Under the pieces are notes generated by a model that worked only from the letters and a program-made list of their open reading frames with translations, was not told the origin of the DNA and did no database searches. From Shewanella colwelliana ATCC 39565 (GTDB taxonomy: Bacteria > Pseudomonadota > Gammaproteobacteria > Enterobacterales > Shewanellaceae): DNA of 64,000 nt. This document shows positions 19,290-27,953 of this stretch, in pieces. The stretch spans positions 1 through 64,000 of the forward strand of contig NZ_KI912479.1 of NCBI RefSeq assembly GCF_000518705.1. Reading direction: 5' to 3'. The translations under genes were made by a program, and so were the position numbers. Position 1 is the first letter of the stretch. Every line of letters begins with the position of its first letter.

Positions 19290-19724
19290 TTGCTTATAGG
19301 TATCAATATCTATAAGTGCCCCGATTTCACCGAGAAAGCTTATTGTACTTGGCTCAAAGCCTATTGCAGGAGTTGAATGTTTTTCATTAACTGAAAACCA
19401 TAATACAACTTCAAGCCTAGGAACCAAGTTATACGTTTCAATTACACGTTTAAGCTTGTCTTTTATTGGCATAAGAGTATCAGTAATAGATTCTGCCATA
19501 GAAAATACGTCAATGTACTCGTTAACTATATTCTCCGTAGATAACTCCCAAGAATTTTTAGCCGGAAGTTTATTAGGAACTTTGGATCCTTTTATCTTCA
19601 CAGACGTTGGCAATATGCCTAAAAGTTCTGTGACAACATCAGGCTCAAAGTCATCACCATCAAGTGCGAAATAAACCCTACCTTCGTTTGTTGCCAAACT
19701 TGCCTCCTACTCCTAGAGAGCTAA
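19193..19724 (-). mobile_element. Integron gene cassette 1 (DUF4279 protein)
   Basis: This 532-bp cassette is bounded by the G^TT points at 19724/19725 and 19192/19193, with one gene and one attC in the normal order on the minus strand. The upstream neighbour attC survives only as AACGCCCTGTT (19723-19733) before the IS10-like end begins. Confidence 0.8.
19287..19697 (-). CDS. DUF4279 domain protein in an integron cassette
   Basis: This 136-residue protein resembles DUF4279, a small family of unknown function common in polymorphic-toxin immunity and cassette contexts. The recognisable opening is VYFALDGDDFEPDVVTELLGILPT, with a Trp-containing strand (NSWELST) and a C-terminal helix-strand end. 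The start is TTG at 19697, preceded by a very strong AGGAGG with 6-nt spacing. It begins 28 bp inside the cassette boundary, and its stop overlaps the start of the attC. The gene is complete. Its job, perhaps protective as some DUF4279 proteins are thought to be, cannot be read from sequence. Confidence 0.8.
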   Translation of the reverse strand: MATNEGRVYFALDGDDFEPDVVTELLGILPTSVKIKGSKVPNKLPAKNSWELSTENIVNEYIDVFSMAESITDTLMPIKDKLKRVIETYNLVPRLEVVLWFSVNEKHSTPAIGFEPSTISFLGEIGALIDIDTYKQ

Positions 19725-19733
19725 CGCCCTGTT

Positions 19734-19940
19734 CTAGGGAATCCCCAGATAATTTCTTTTACAATCAATTAGTAGACACGCATGGTGCTGTTTGATCTAA
19801 TCAATTTCGCCAAAAACAAACTAGAACAACACCATGCGCGACATTACAATACTACATGACTCTCTTAGCAATCAATGCTCTTCCATCCACAAAAAACGTC
19901 TTAATTCTCTTATGGTTGCCACTAAATCATTACTAGATTG
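19734..19940 (+). mobile_element. IS10-like (IS4 family) left-end remnant
   Basis: The sequence starting CTAGGGAATCCCCAGATAATTT resembles the IS10 left terminus, which also carries GAATCCCC a few bases in. It begins exactly where the attC homology stops. An inverted repeat (GCATGGTGCTGTT / AACAACACCATGC) spans the transposase start codon, the layout that protects IS10 from read-through. Only the first 36 or so transposase codons remain, and there is no right end. Confidence 0.72.
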
Positions 19941-19941
19941 C
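19834..19941 (+). pseudogene. Truncated IS4-family transposase, N-terminal fragment
   Basis: About 36 codons starting MRDITILHDSLSNQCSS and continuing KKRLNSLMVATKSLLDCC align by eye with the N-terminus of IS10-type transposases (DILHDSLYQF, KRLNSLTLACHALLDC). Immediately after, the frame runs into unrelated sequence that codes in another frame for the tail of a solute-binding protein. All catalytic DDE residues are missing, so the fragment cannot act. The reading frame stays open to 20025 only by chance. Confidence 0.75.
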
Positions 19942-20048
19942 TGCCAGTCATTGATGCCGAGTTTAAGCGCCTTGAAGACGCTGGCGAGCTCAGTGATATC
20001 ATCGAGGCGGCTGAGACTCGAGTGATTGCACACCAGCTTTTACAGTAA
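19938..20048 (+). pseudogene. 3' remnant of a solute-binding protein gene
   Basis: In the frame starting TTG at 19938 the sequence encodes LPVIDAEFKRLEDAGELSD followed by IIEAAETRVIAHQLLQ and a TAA stop. This matches the C-terminus of the intact gene at 20349-21095 (LPVIDAELKRL...IIKAAEIRVIERQLLFE), with roughly 60 percent identical residues by eye. The rest of the gene is gone and is joined to the transposase fragment, so a deletion running from inside the insertion sequence removed it. Confidence 0.78.
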
Positions 20049-20348
20049 TAGGGGCTGCCCCACTGTACCAGTATACATAGTGGTATCGTTTTTGGCCGAG
20101 TAGGACAGCGTTATCGAGTCCAGTAAAATCACTTAACATCCCTTGCTCAAAAAGTGCTGTGCCCAATACGCCCGTTTTGCCATGAACGTTTTGCTAAGCG
20201 TGGCATTTATAATCTAGATAGTAGTATTGCTCTGCTTGTTATTTGCTAAGCTTTGTTTATGTCGTTGTAAGAGCATTGGCTTACAAGCCTTTGCTAGGTT
20301 GCACTGTTTTCTCTAAATTGAATCTTGGCCTTAAAGTAAGGGAAACGT
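20049..20348. other. Non-coding region before the solute-binding gene
   Basis: These 300 bp hold no open frame that I recognise on either strand. The part next to 20349 should hold the promoter of the downstream gene. No terminator, tRNA or insertion-sequence end is visible. Confidence 0.35.
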
Positions 20349-21095
20349 TTGAAAATTATATTTGCTTGCTGCGCTTTATTGCTGGTGCTGATAACTCAGG
20401 CTGCCTGCGCTGCTGATAGTCCGCTACAGACAAGCTACCGGTTTGCGTCTATTGAGTATTTGATAGAGCAAGAAGTGGCGCATGAAGTGATCCCTCAGAT
20501 TTATCGAGGCTTAGACATTAAGGTCGATATATTACCTTTGCCTGGCAACCGTGCTCAATACGCTGCAGTGTCGGGAAAAATGGATGGCGAAGTAATGCGA
20601 ATATGGAGCTATGGGGAAGACAACCCCAGCATGTTACGCGTGCCAACCCCCTATTATTATCTTGAAACCATGCCTTTTGTGCGTGCTGATAGTGGTATTT
20701 TGATCCGTGAACCCAAGGATCTGCAACCATATCGCGTGGTGAAAGTGAGGGGGGTTAAGCATACCAATAATATTACTGAAGGCCTGCCATATGTGAGAGA
20801 CGTTGACAGTACCAAGATGATGTTTGAGTTATTGCAGAATCATCAGGCTGATGTTGCATTGACGAATAATCTAGATGGGCAGATCATGATACAGCGCTAC
20901 CATTTTGACGATATTGCCGTTATGCCAAATCATCTGGGTCGCCTTGCGCTTTACCATTATTTGCATCCTAAGCATGCTAGCTTGCTACCTGTGATTGATG
21001 CAGAGCTGAAACGTCTTAAAGCGTTGCCAACCCTTAATAATATCATTAAGGCGGCTGAGATCCGTGTTATAGAACGACAACTCTTATTTGAATAA
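20349..21095 (+). CDS. Periplasmic solute-binding-like protein (transporter substrate-binding domain)
   Basis: This 248-residue protein has a signal peptide (about 1-21, ending AACAAD). It then shows the two-lobed architecture of family-3 extracellular solute-binding proteins, with YYYLETMPFVRADSGI and TKMMFELLQNHQADVALTN as typical segments. No membrane permease or ATPase gene is nearby, so it may be a sensor-like or stand-alone binding protein, as is frequent in this group. The start is TTG at 20349 with AAGGGA about 6 nt upstream. A broken paralogue lies just upstream (19938-20048), so this pair is a tandem duplication with one copy lost. The ligand is unknown. Confidence 0.75.
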   Translation: MKIIFACCALLLVLITQAACAADSPLQTSYRFASIEYLIEQEVAHEVIPQIYRGLDIKVDILPLPGNRAQYAAVSGKMDGEVMRIWSYGEDNPSMLRVPTPYYYLETMPFVRADSGILIREPKDLQPYRVVKVRGVKHTNNITEGLPYVRDVDSTKMMFELLQNHQADVALTNNLDGQIMIQRYHFDDIAVMPNHLGRLALYHYLHPKHASLLPVIDAELKRLKALPTLNNIIKAAEIRVIERQLLFE

Positions 21096-21220
21096 CCTTC
21101 CTTTGTGGATGCCAAGCCATCTCGTGAGTCAGATGCCCGAATAACGACTTTGGGGTCAATCAGTATTCATCGCCCTAACCTAACTCTTTTCTGCTGCCTC
21201 ACTCTGATATAGCGCCACTA

Positions 21221-22090
21221 TTAAGGTAATTTCGCAGCTAGGAAATCGACCATTAATCGTACTTTTGGTGATAAATGACGATTATGAGGGTAGAGCGCCC
21301 ATACGCCTTCGTTGGGTTCTTGGTATGAATTTAACACAGGCACCAGTGCGCCAGTTTCTAGATCATGACTTATGTAGTAATTGGGCAACTGTGCTAAGCC
21401 TAATCCTTTTAGCGCCGCGTCTCGCAGGCCGTGACCAGTGTTGCATTGTAGTGTGCCCGCCACTTTAATCTGCCGTTCACTCCCTTGGTCAATGAATCGC
21501 CAATAGTCATGATTACCCATTAAACAGTTGTGTTGACTCAGCTCTGATAGCGTATGAGGTTCGCCAAAACGTTTAAGGTAGGCTGGGGAGGCGCACACAA
21601 AGTTTATTCGCTGGCTAATGCGTTTTGCCATTAGGGTCGAATCTGCCAATTTTCCAATTCTAATAGCAAGGTCGATACCCGCATCAATCAAATTAACTTG
21701 CCGGTTTGTCAGCTCCACATTGATATCCACACTGGGGTAATTAAGCATGAAGTCATTGACGATAGGCAGTATATACTTTTCCCCGTAAGCCACTGGCGCG
21801 GTTATTTTTAGTAACCCTTGAGGCGTACCTTTTAAGCTGCTTAGGGCTCGTTCTGCTTCATCTAAGCCGTCGAGCACCTGCCGACAATGACGGTAGTATA
21901 GGGAACCTTCTTCGGTTAGCGATACTTTTCGTGTCGTGCGATACAAGAGCTTGGTATCTAGCCTGCGCTCCAATGCGCCGACTTGGCGGCTAACTTGCGC
22001 AGTGGAGATCCCAAGCCGTTTAGCCGCAGCAGTAAAGCTATCTGTTTCTGCGACCGCAACGAATTCACATACTCCTTCCCAACTTTGCAT
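21221..22090 (-). CDS. LysR-family transcriptional regulator
   Basis: This 289-residue LysR-type regulator has an N-terminal winged helix-turn-helix (about 1-60, FTAAAKRLGISTAQVSRQVGALERRL) and a C-terminal effector-binding domain of the PBP2 type. It resembles the CrgA/DsdC-like group that often sits beside glutathione-dependent formaldehyde dehydrogenase genes. It is divergent from frmA, with about 170 bp between their starts, which suggests that it controls the frmA-fghA pair. The inducer could be formaldehyde or its glutathione adduct, but that is inference. Confidence 0.88.
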   Translation of the reverse strand: MQSWEGVCEFVAVAETDSFTAAAKRLGISTAQVSRQVGALERRLDTKLLYRTTRKVSLTEEGSLYYRHCRQVLDGLDEAERALSSLKGTPQGLLKITAPVAYGEKYILPIVNDFMLNYPSVDINVELTNRQVNLIDAGIDLAIRIGKLADSTLMAKRISQRINFVCASPAYLKRFGEPHTLSELSQHNCLMGNHDYWRFIDQGSERQIKVAGTLQCNTGHGLRDAALKGLGLAQLPNYYISHDLETGALVPVLNSYQEPNEGVWALYPHNRHLSPKVRLMVDFLAAKLP

Positions 22091-22128
22091 TGTTACTGTC
22101 TCGTAAAAATCATTTGCAGATTGACTAG

Positions 22129-23394
<1,266 letters not shown>

Positions 23395-23458
23395 CCGTTA
23401 AGCGTTAACCCCGAGCGCGACCGGTGAAATGTTGGTCGCGCAAGGTTAGGGACAGAAA

Positions 23459-24298
23459 ATGACGATAGAAAATATTAGTAGTACTAAGAGTTTTGCCGGG
23501 TGGCATAAACAATATCATCACCAGTCGGGTGTGCTTAATTGTCAGATGCGCTTTGCGATTTACTTGCCACCTCAGGCGAGTGAGCGCAAGGTGCCTGTGC
23601 TGTATTGGTTATCAGGCTTAACCTGCACCGATGAGAACTTTATGCAAAAAGCGGGGGCTATGCGCATTGCCGCAGAGCTTGGCATCGCCATTGTGGCGCC
23701 AGATACCAGTCCGCGCGGACAAGGTGTTGCCGATGACCCTTCTGAGAGTTATGACTTGGGCTTAGGCGCAGGTTTTTACCTGAATGCCACACAAGCGCCA
23801 TGGCGTGAGCATTATCAGATGTATGACTATGTTGTGCAGGAGTTACCTGAACTAATTGAACAACATTTTCCTGTCAGTAATGTCAGAGCCATTGCTGGGC
23901 ATTCGATGGGCGGCCATGGCGCGTTAGTTGCTGGTTTACGTAACCCTGAGCGTTATCAGTCGATATCGGCATTTAGCCCGATAGTTAATCCGATAAACTG
24001 TCCATGGGGTCACAAAGCGTTTTTAAACTACTTAGGTAAAAACCGCGATAGTTGGATGCAGTACGATGCTTGTGAGTTGATGAAAGCGTCAAGCAGCGAT
24101 ATACCAGTGTTGGTGGATCAGGGAACAAGTGACAATTTTCTTGAAGAACAGCTTAAGCCCCATGCGTTAATCGAGGCGGCAGCGATAAATGAATACCCGT
24201 TAATCTTGCGTATGCAGGAGGGCTATGATCATAGCTACTACTTTATCGCGAGTTTTATTGAAGAGCATTTACGCTTTCATGCTAAGCACATGGGATAA
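23459..24298 (+). CDS. S-formylglutathione hydrolase
   Basis: This 279-residue alpha/beta hydrolase of the esterase D family cleaves S-formylglutathione to formate and glutathione. The nucleophile elbow GHSMGGHGA holds the catalytic Ser (near 149). The Asp and His are expected in DQGTSDNF and YDHSYY, both present. VLYWLSGLTCTDENF is a family hallmark. It follows frmA with a 64-bp gap and the same strand, so the two form a formaldehyde-detoxification operon ending at a strong terminator. The E. coli equivalents are frmB and yeiG; which name fits better cannot be settled here. Confidence 0.94.
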   Translation: MTIENISSTKSFAGWHKQYHHQSGVLNCQMRFAIYLPPQASERKVPVLYWLSGLTCTDENFMQKAGAMRIAAELGIAIVAPDTSPRGQGVADDPSESYDLGLGAGFYLNATQAPWREHYQMYDYVVQELPELIEQHFPVSNVRAIAGHSMGGHGALVAGLRNPERYQSISAFSPIVNPINCPWGHKAFLNYLGKNRDSWMQYDACELMKASSSDIPVLVDQGTSDNFLEEQLKPHALIEAAAINEYPLILRMQEGYDHSYYFIASFIEEHLRFHAKHMG

Positions 24299-24316
24299 GG
24301 GTTATCTGGTCATTAA

Positions 24317-24342
24317 AAAGCCGAACTAAAGTTCGGCTTTTT
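24317..24342 (+). terminator. Terminator of the frmA operon
   Basis: The stem AAAGCCGAAC/GTTCGGCTTT has a 4-nt loop and is followed by a T run, 20 bp past the hydrolase stop. Confidence 0.88.
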
Positions 24343-24378
24343 TGTATCGGGTACACGATAAACGATAGGTTTTAGCGG

Positions 24379-25038
24379 TTAAATTTCCACTCTGTCCATC
24401 TCAAGTTGTTGTAGCGCTATCACAGCTTGGGTGCGGTTGCGTACGCCAAGCTTTCTAAAAATTGCCGTAGCATGGGCCTTAATGGTGGCTTCAGAGACGC
24501 CTAAATCGTAGGCTATCTGTTTGTTTAGCAAACCTTCTGCAAACATCTGCAACACTTTATATTGCTGAGGCGTTAGGTCGGCAAGTTTGGCTGCCATCTG
24601 ATCGGTGGCATCTTCATCTATCTGCTGCAGCTCCACATTGGCAGGTAACCAGATATCTCCGTATAACACGGCCGTGAGTGCATCGGCCAAGGTTTCCATT
24701 GATGATGATTTGGGAATAAACCCAGCACTGCCGTAATGCACCGCTCGACTGATTGTCATGGCATCTTCATGGGCTGAAATTACCACTACGGGTAACTCAG
24801 GAAAATGTGTGCGCAGATGAATGAGGGTCGAGTAGCCGTGGGACCCTGGCATCTGCAGATCCAATAACACTAGATCGTATGGGGCGTCAGTTTGCTCTAA
24901 CAAGGTTTGCAGTGCGTCAGCACTATCTGCTTCAAACCAGTTGGTTTGCGCAAATGATCCACTTAATGCTTGCCGTAGGGCGTTTCTAAAAAGTGGATGA
25001 TCATCGGCGATGATGATATTTAAATTTTCTAGCTTCAT
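24379..25038 (-). CDS. crbR: LuxR-type response regulator, probable CrbR
   Basis: This 219-residue NarL/FixJ-type regulator has a receiver domain (IIIADDHPLFRNALRQAL, acceptor Asp60 in LVLLDLQMPGS, Lys in GFIPKSSS). A GerE-type helix-turn-helix follows near 155-215 (LTPQQYKVLQMFAEGLLNKQIAYDLGVSEATIKAHATAIFRKL, quoted in two overlapping parts). It has no adjacent kinase, which fits CrbR/ErdR, the partner of the SSS-linked CrbS found 15 kb upstream. The pairing is inferred from family knowledge and a shared operator-like palindrome. The open frame extends 13 codons upstream; the ATG at 25038 is preferred because MKLENLNIIIADD matches usual starts, though the ribosome site is weak. Confidence 0.82.
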   Translation of the reverse strand: MKLENLNIIIADDHPLFRNALRQALSGSFAQTNWFEADSADALQTLLEQTDAPYDLVLLDLQMPGSHGYSTLIHLRTHFPELPVVVISAHEDAMTISRAVHYGSAGFIPKSSSMETLADALTAVLYGDIWLPANVELQQIDEDATDQMAAKLADLTPQQYKVLQMFAEGLLNKQIAYDLGVSEATIKAHATAIFRKLGVRNRTQAVIALQQLEMDRVEI

Positions 25039-25142
25039 TGCTTTTTGATTATCTTTGTTGCACGTGAAGGTGAACACAATGTAACAGATAACAGGCTTAA
25101 TATTCTACGGATTTTGATTGCGCTGAGGATAAATTTTAAAAC

Positions 25143-25184
25143 AACATCTCAACCATCAGACTTAAGTCTAATGGTTGAGATGTT
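25143..25184 (-). terminator. Long inverted repeat, terminator-like, containing a candidate CrbR site
   Basis: Two 21-bp arms (AACATCTCAACCATCAGACTT and its near complement) form a continuous hairpin with one G-U pair. It lies 60 bp downstream of the thioesterase stop, with GTTTTAAAATTT following on the minus strand, so it may end that gene. Its centre is also the operator-like palindrome described separately. Confidence 0.6.
25156..25171. promoter_or_regulatory. Candidate CrbR operator upstream of crbR
   Basis: On the minus strand the sequence is TTAGACTTAAGTCTGA, a TTAGAC-N4-GTCTRR palindrome like those before the porin and acs, about 118-133 bp upstream of the crbR ATG. It lies inside a longer hairpin, so the match could be accidental. 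Autoregulation is an inference. Confidence 0.4.
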
Positions 25185-25244
25185 AAATGGGGAGTGGTTT
25201 TGCTAGGAGTCGGTCACCGCGTGATTAGCTGGATGCTAATGTGT

Positions 25245-25670
25245 TTAAGCACCCGTCCAGACTTTAGTCGGTTTACGCTCCTCATCGACGGCAACAAAGG
25301 TAAATACACCGCGAATAGCGTGTTCACGCAAGTCTTGATACATATCTTCGACAAAAATATTAACTTCGACTTTTAGTGAGGTGTTACCCACATGGATAAC
25401 TTTGGCGATGATCTCTGCTAAGGTGCCCGCAGGAATCGCCTTATTAAAATCGATTCGGTCAGAACTTACTGTGACTAGAGGTTTGCGGCAAAATCGAGTG
25501 GCAGCAATAAACGCCGTTTCATCCATCCAAGCTAAGGCTTCACCGCCAAATAAGGTGTTGTGGTGGTTAGTGATTGAGGGAAATATCGCTTTAATAACGC
25601 GAGCTTCTGATTGCTCAATACGAGCGCTAACCGCGTCAGAAAATTGAGGCGGTGTTTGAGTTAGGGGCAT
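25245..25670 (-). CDS. Acyl-CoA thioesterase, hotdog fold (YciA-like)
   Basis: This 141-residue hotdog-fold thioesterase of the YciA/BACH type hydrolyses acyl-CoA to free acid and CoA. The segment NHHNTLFGGEALAWMDETAFIAATRF carries the conserved Asn/Gly/Asp of the active site, followed by VTVSSDRIDF and the C-terminal FTFVAVDE strand typical of the group. The length is normal for a single-domain enzyme. It lies between aroH and crbR on the minus strand with its own terminator-like hairpin, and is probably monocistronic. Chain-length preference is not readable. Confidence 0.85.
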   Translation of the reverse strand: MPLTQTPPQFSDAVSARIEQSEARVIKAIFPSITNHHNTLFGGEALAWMDETAFIAATRFCRKPLVTVSSDRIDFNKAIPAGTLAEIIAKVIHVGNTSLKVEVNIFVEDMYQDLREHAIRGVFTFVAVDEERKPTKVWTGA

Positions 25671-25746
25671 ACGGCAACCTATAGGTTATGCATTAAATAC
25701 ATTTCAAGGTTTAGACACTAAACACTTGCTGGGTATACAAGGACAA

Positions 25747-25770
25747 AAGGCTTCGATTAAGAAGCCTTAT
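25747..25770 (-). terminator. aroH terminator
   Basis: The stem AAGGCTTC/GAAGCCTT has a 6-nt loop and is followed on the minus strand by a short T run, 20 bp past the aroH stop. Confidence 0.75.
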
Positions 25771-25786
25771 ATTGGGATCACTAAGA

Positions 25787-26848
25787 TTAAGCGAGCTTAT
25801 TGATACGATGACGAGAGGCTTTGGCGAGTTTGCGCAGCAAAGTTTCAGACTCGCTCCAGTTTAAGCATGCATCAGTGATGCTTTTGCCATAAACCAGTGG
25901 TTCGCCTGCTACCACTTTTTGATTACCCTCTTCGATGAAGCTCTCAGCCATGATACCGGCAATGGCTGTTGAGCCATTTTCCATTTGGCGAATAATCTCA
26001 TCAGCGACAACCAGTTGTTGTTGGTGCTGCTTTTGACTGTTGCCGTGGCTAAAGTCAACCACCATACGGTGAGAAACACCTACAGCGGTAAGCTGATCTG
26101 CAGCGGCTTCAATGTCGGCTTCATGGTAATTGGGTTGCTTGCCACCACGTAAAATAATGTGGCCATAGGGGTTACCACTGGTGCGGTACACTGCCATGGC
26201 ACCATCTTTATCTGGCGAGTAGAAGATATGTGGCTCTTTAGCGGCGCGTACAGCATCGATAGCAATATTGATATTACCGTCAGTACCGTTTTTAAAGCCT
26301 ACAGGGCAAGACAGCGCTGACGCCATCTCTCGGTGAATTTGGCTTTCAGTGGTGCGTGCACCCACTGCACCCCAAGTGATCAAGTCGGCTATATACTGGC
26401 CGTTTACCATGTCTAAGAATTCAGTCGCAATAGGCAGCTTAAGCTCGGTGATCTGCTGCAGCAGATGACGTGCTAGACGCAGACCCTTGTTGGCGTTAAA
26501 GCTGCCATCAAGATCAGGGTCGGATATCAAGCCTTTCCAACCGACTGTGGTGCGTGGCTTCTCAAAGTAGACGCGCATCAAGATACATAAATCATCTTTG
26601 AGCTCGTTATGTAGCACAGCTAAACGTTGAGCGTAATCAATCGCGGCATCAGTATCATGGATAGAGCAGGGGCCAATGATCACTAGAAGGCGCTTATCGT
26701 CGCCCGTAAGAATTGCTTCAACTTCTCGTCGTTGTTGTACTAAGTAGTCGGCGGCGTCTTGAGTAAGCGGGTATTCAGATGCGAGTTTTGCAGGTGAAAT
26801 GGCCTTACATAGTAATGTGGTGCGTAGTTCGTCTGTTTTAATGGTCAT
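25787..26848 (-). CDS. aroH: 3-deoxy-7-phosphoheptulonate synthase (DAHP synthase, class I)
   Basis: This 353-residue enzyme condenses phosphoenolpyruvate and erythrose 4-phosphate to DAHP, the first shikimate step. IGPCSIHD, MRVYFEKPRTTVGWKG, ITWGAVGARTTESQIHRE and DFSHGNSQK are class I signatures with the metal and substrate residues. The position beside ppsR and ppsA is the same as for E. coli aroH, the tryptophan-sensitive isozyme. The symbol rests on that gene order, because the feedback specificity cannot be read with certainty. Upstream (26892-26900) a perfect TATAAT -10 is seen on the minus strand, with paired CTGTGCAG elements further up. Confidence 0.9.
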   Translation of the reverse strand: MTIKTDELRTTLLCKAISPAKLASEYPLTQDAADYLVQQRREVEAILTGDDKRLLVIIGPCSIHDTDAAIDYAQRLAVLHNELKDDLCILMRVYFEKPRTTVGWKGLISDPDLDGSFNANKGLRLARHLLQQITELKLPIATEFLDMVNGQYIADLITWGAVGARTTESQIHREMASALSCPVGFKNGTDGNINIAIDAVRAAKEPHIFYSPDKDGAMAVYRTSGNPYGHIILRGGKQPNYHEADIEAAADQLTAVGVSHRMVVDFSHGNSQKQHQQQLVVADEIIRQMENGSTAIAGIMAESFIEEGNQKVVAGEPLVYGKSITDACLNWSESETLLRKLAKASRHRINKLA

Positions 26849-26911
26849 TCAGTATACCGAGCATGTGTCTTGGCATTTCGCCTTATTGCCTCGGATTATA
26901 ACCAATAGTTT

Positions 26912-26972
26912 GATGCTGCACAGTGCCTAAAACATGAAAATTACCAGTATTTGTAGACAACTGTGCAGTTGG
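26912..26972. promoter_or_regulatory. Paired inverted CTGTGCAG elements upstream of aroH
   Basis: GCTGCACAGTGCC near 26915 and ACAACTGTGCAGTTG near 26958 are complementary over about nine bases and are 30-40 bp apart, just upstream of a TATAAT-type -10 for aroH. They could be a dimeric operator or an RNA stem. No regulator is assigned. Confidence 0.3.
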
Positions 26973-27015
26973 GCGAAGATTTTTGGCTAATTTGGCTACC
27001 AAATTTGATGCCAAT

Positions 27016-27828
27016 TTAAAACATGTGACGAGCCAACCCGGTTTTGTCGAGGATCTTGGTAGCGATCTCTTCAACTGAGTGATTGGTCGTATTAACAAAG
27101 GGAATTCGTTCCCGTTTGTACATCATTTCGACCTCTTTGACCTCAATACGACATTGGCGCAATGACGAGTAGCGGCTGTTTTCCATGCGGCTTTGACGGA
27201 TCTCATGCAAGCGGACTGGATCGATCGTTAGACCAAATAGTTTGTGTTTATTCTTTTTTAACGCCTCTGGCAGTTTTAAGTTGTCCATATCATCTTCGAT
27301 AAAAGGATAGTTTGCGGCTTTTATCCCAAACTGCATTGACAGATAGAGGCTACTTGGGGTCTTACCACAGCGTGAAACGCCCAATAACACTAGGTCTGCC
27401 TTGTCTATATGTTTGAGTGTTTGGCCATCATCATTTTCCATAGCGAAATTAATCGCATCGATACGAGCCTCATAACTATGATTGCCTTTACCGTGGGTAC
27501 GATGCACCACAGGCGAGGCTTTGACACCGAGTTGATCCTCTAATGGGGCGACGAAAGTGTTCAAAAAATCATAATCTATGCATTCGCTACTATAGATGAT
27601 GTCTCTGATCTCCGCTTTTACAATAGAATGGAATACAAGTGGTCGTTCACCTGTTGTAATAAAACAATCATTTATTTGGGCCTTCACGGATTCAGCTTTC
27701 TTAACTGTCTCTACAAATGGAATGGTAAGCGCTTCAAATTCAACTGGAAATTGAGATAGAACGGCGTGACCAAAAACCTCTGCTGTGATCGCCGTCCCAT
27801 CTGAGATATAAAAGACTTTACGTAACAT
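27016..27828 (-). CDS. ppsR: PEP synthase regulatory kinase/phosphorylase PpsR
   Basis: This 270-residue bifunctional enzyme of the DUF299 family uses ADP to inactivate PEP synthase by threonine phosphorylation and uses phosphate to reactivate it. The P-loop-like [19 protein letters not shown] near residues 150-170 is the family hallmark. The N-terminal [19 protein letters not shown] is also typical. An in-frame extension of 33 codons exists, but the ATG at 27828 has AGAGGT 5 nt upstream and is the conserved start. It is divergent from its target gene ppsA with 125 bp between them, as in E. coli. Confidence 0.95.
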   Translation of the reverse strand: MLRKVFYISDGTAITAEVFGHAVLSQFPVEFEALTIPFVETVKKAESVKAQINDCFITTGERPLVFHSIVKAEIRDIIYSSECIDYDFLNTFVAPLEDQLGVKASPVVHRTHGKGNHSYEARIDAINFAMENDDGQTLKHIDKADLVLLGVSRCGKTPSSLYLSMQFGIKAANYPFIEDDMDNLKLPEALKKNKHKLFGLTIDPVRLHEIRQSRMENSRYSSLRQCRIEVKEVEMMYKRERIPFVNTTNHSVEEIATKILDKTGLARHMF

Positions 27829-27953
27829 TCTGACCTCTTGTAGTAATAAAATTACAAATAAAATTATACATTTACGCGTGTTGTTAGGGAGTGTAAAATG
27901 CCGCTGCCCTCGTGTGAAGGGCCACACTGAAATAAACTTGCGGAGATAGAACT

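Noticed and set aside
19456..19674. Plus-strand open frame within the DUF4279 cassette gene
   Set aside because: It has no homology I can see and runs opposite to the cassette orientation; the minus-strand gene has the strong ribosome site.
19834..20025. A complete 63-residue protein reading through the IS fragment
   Set aside because: The first half matches a transposase N-terminus and the second half is an out-of-frame reading of a solute-binding tail, so the frame is a junction accident.
25700..25725. Fourth copy of the TTAGAC operator upstream of the thioesterase
   Set aside because: GTTTAGACACTAAAC is a palindrome but its arms are GTTTAG/CTAAAC and it lacks the GTCT half, so it was not counted.
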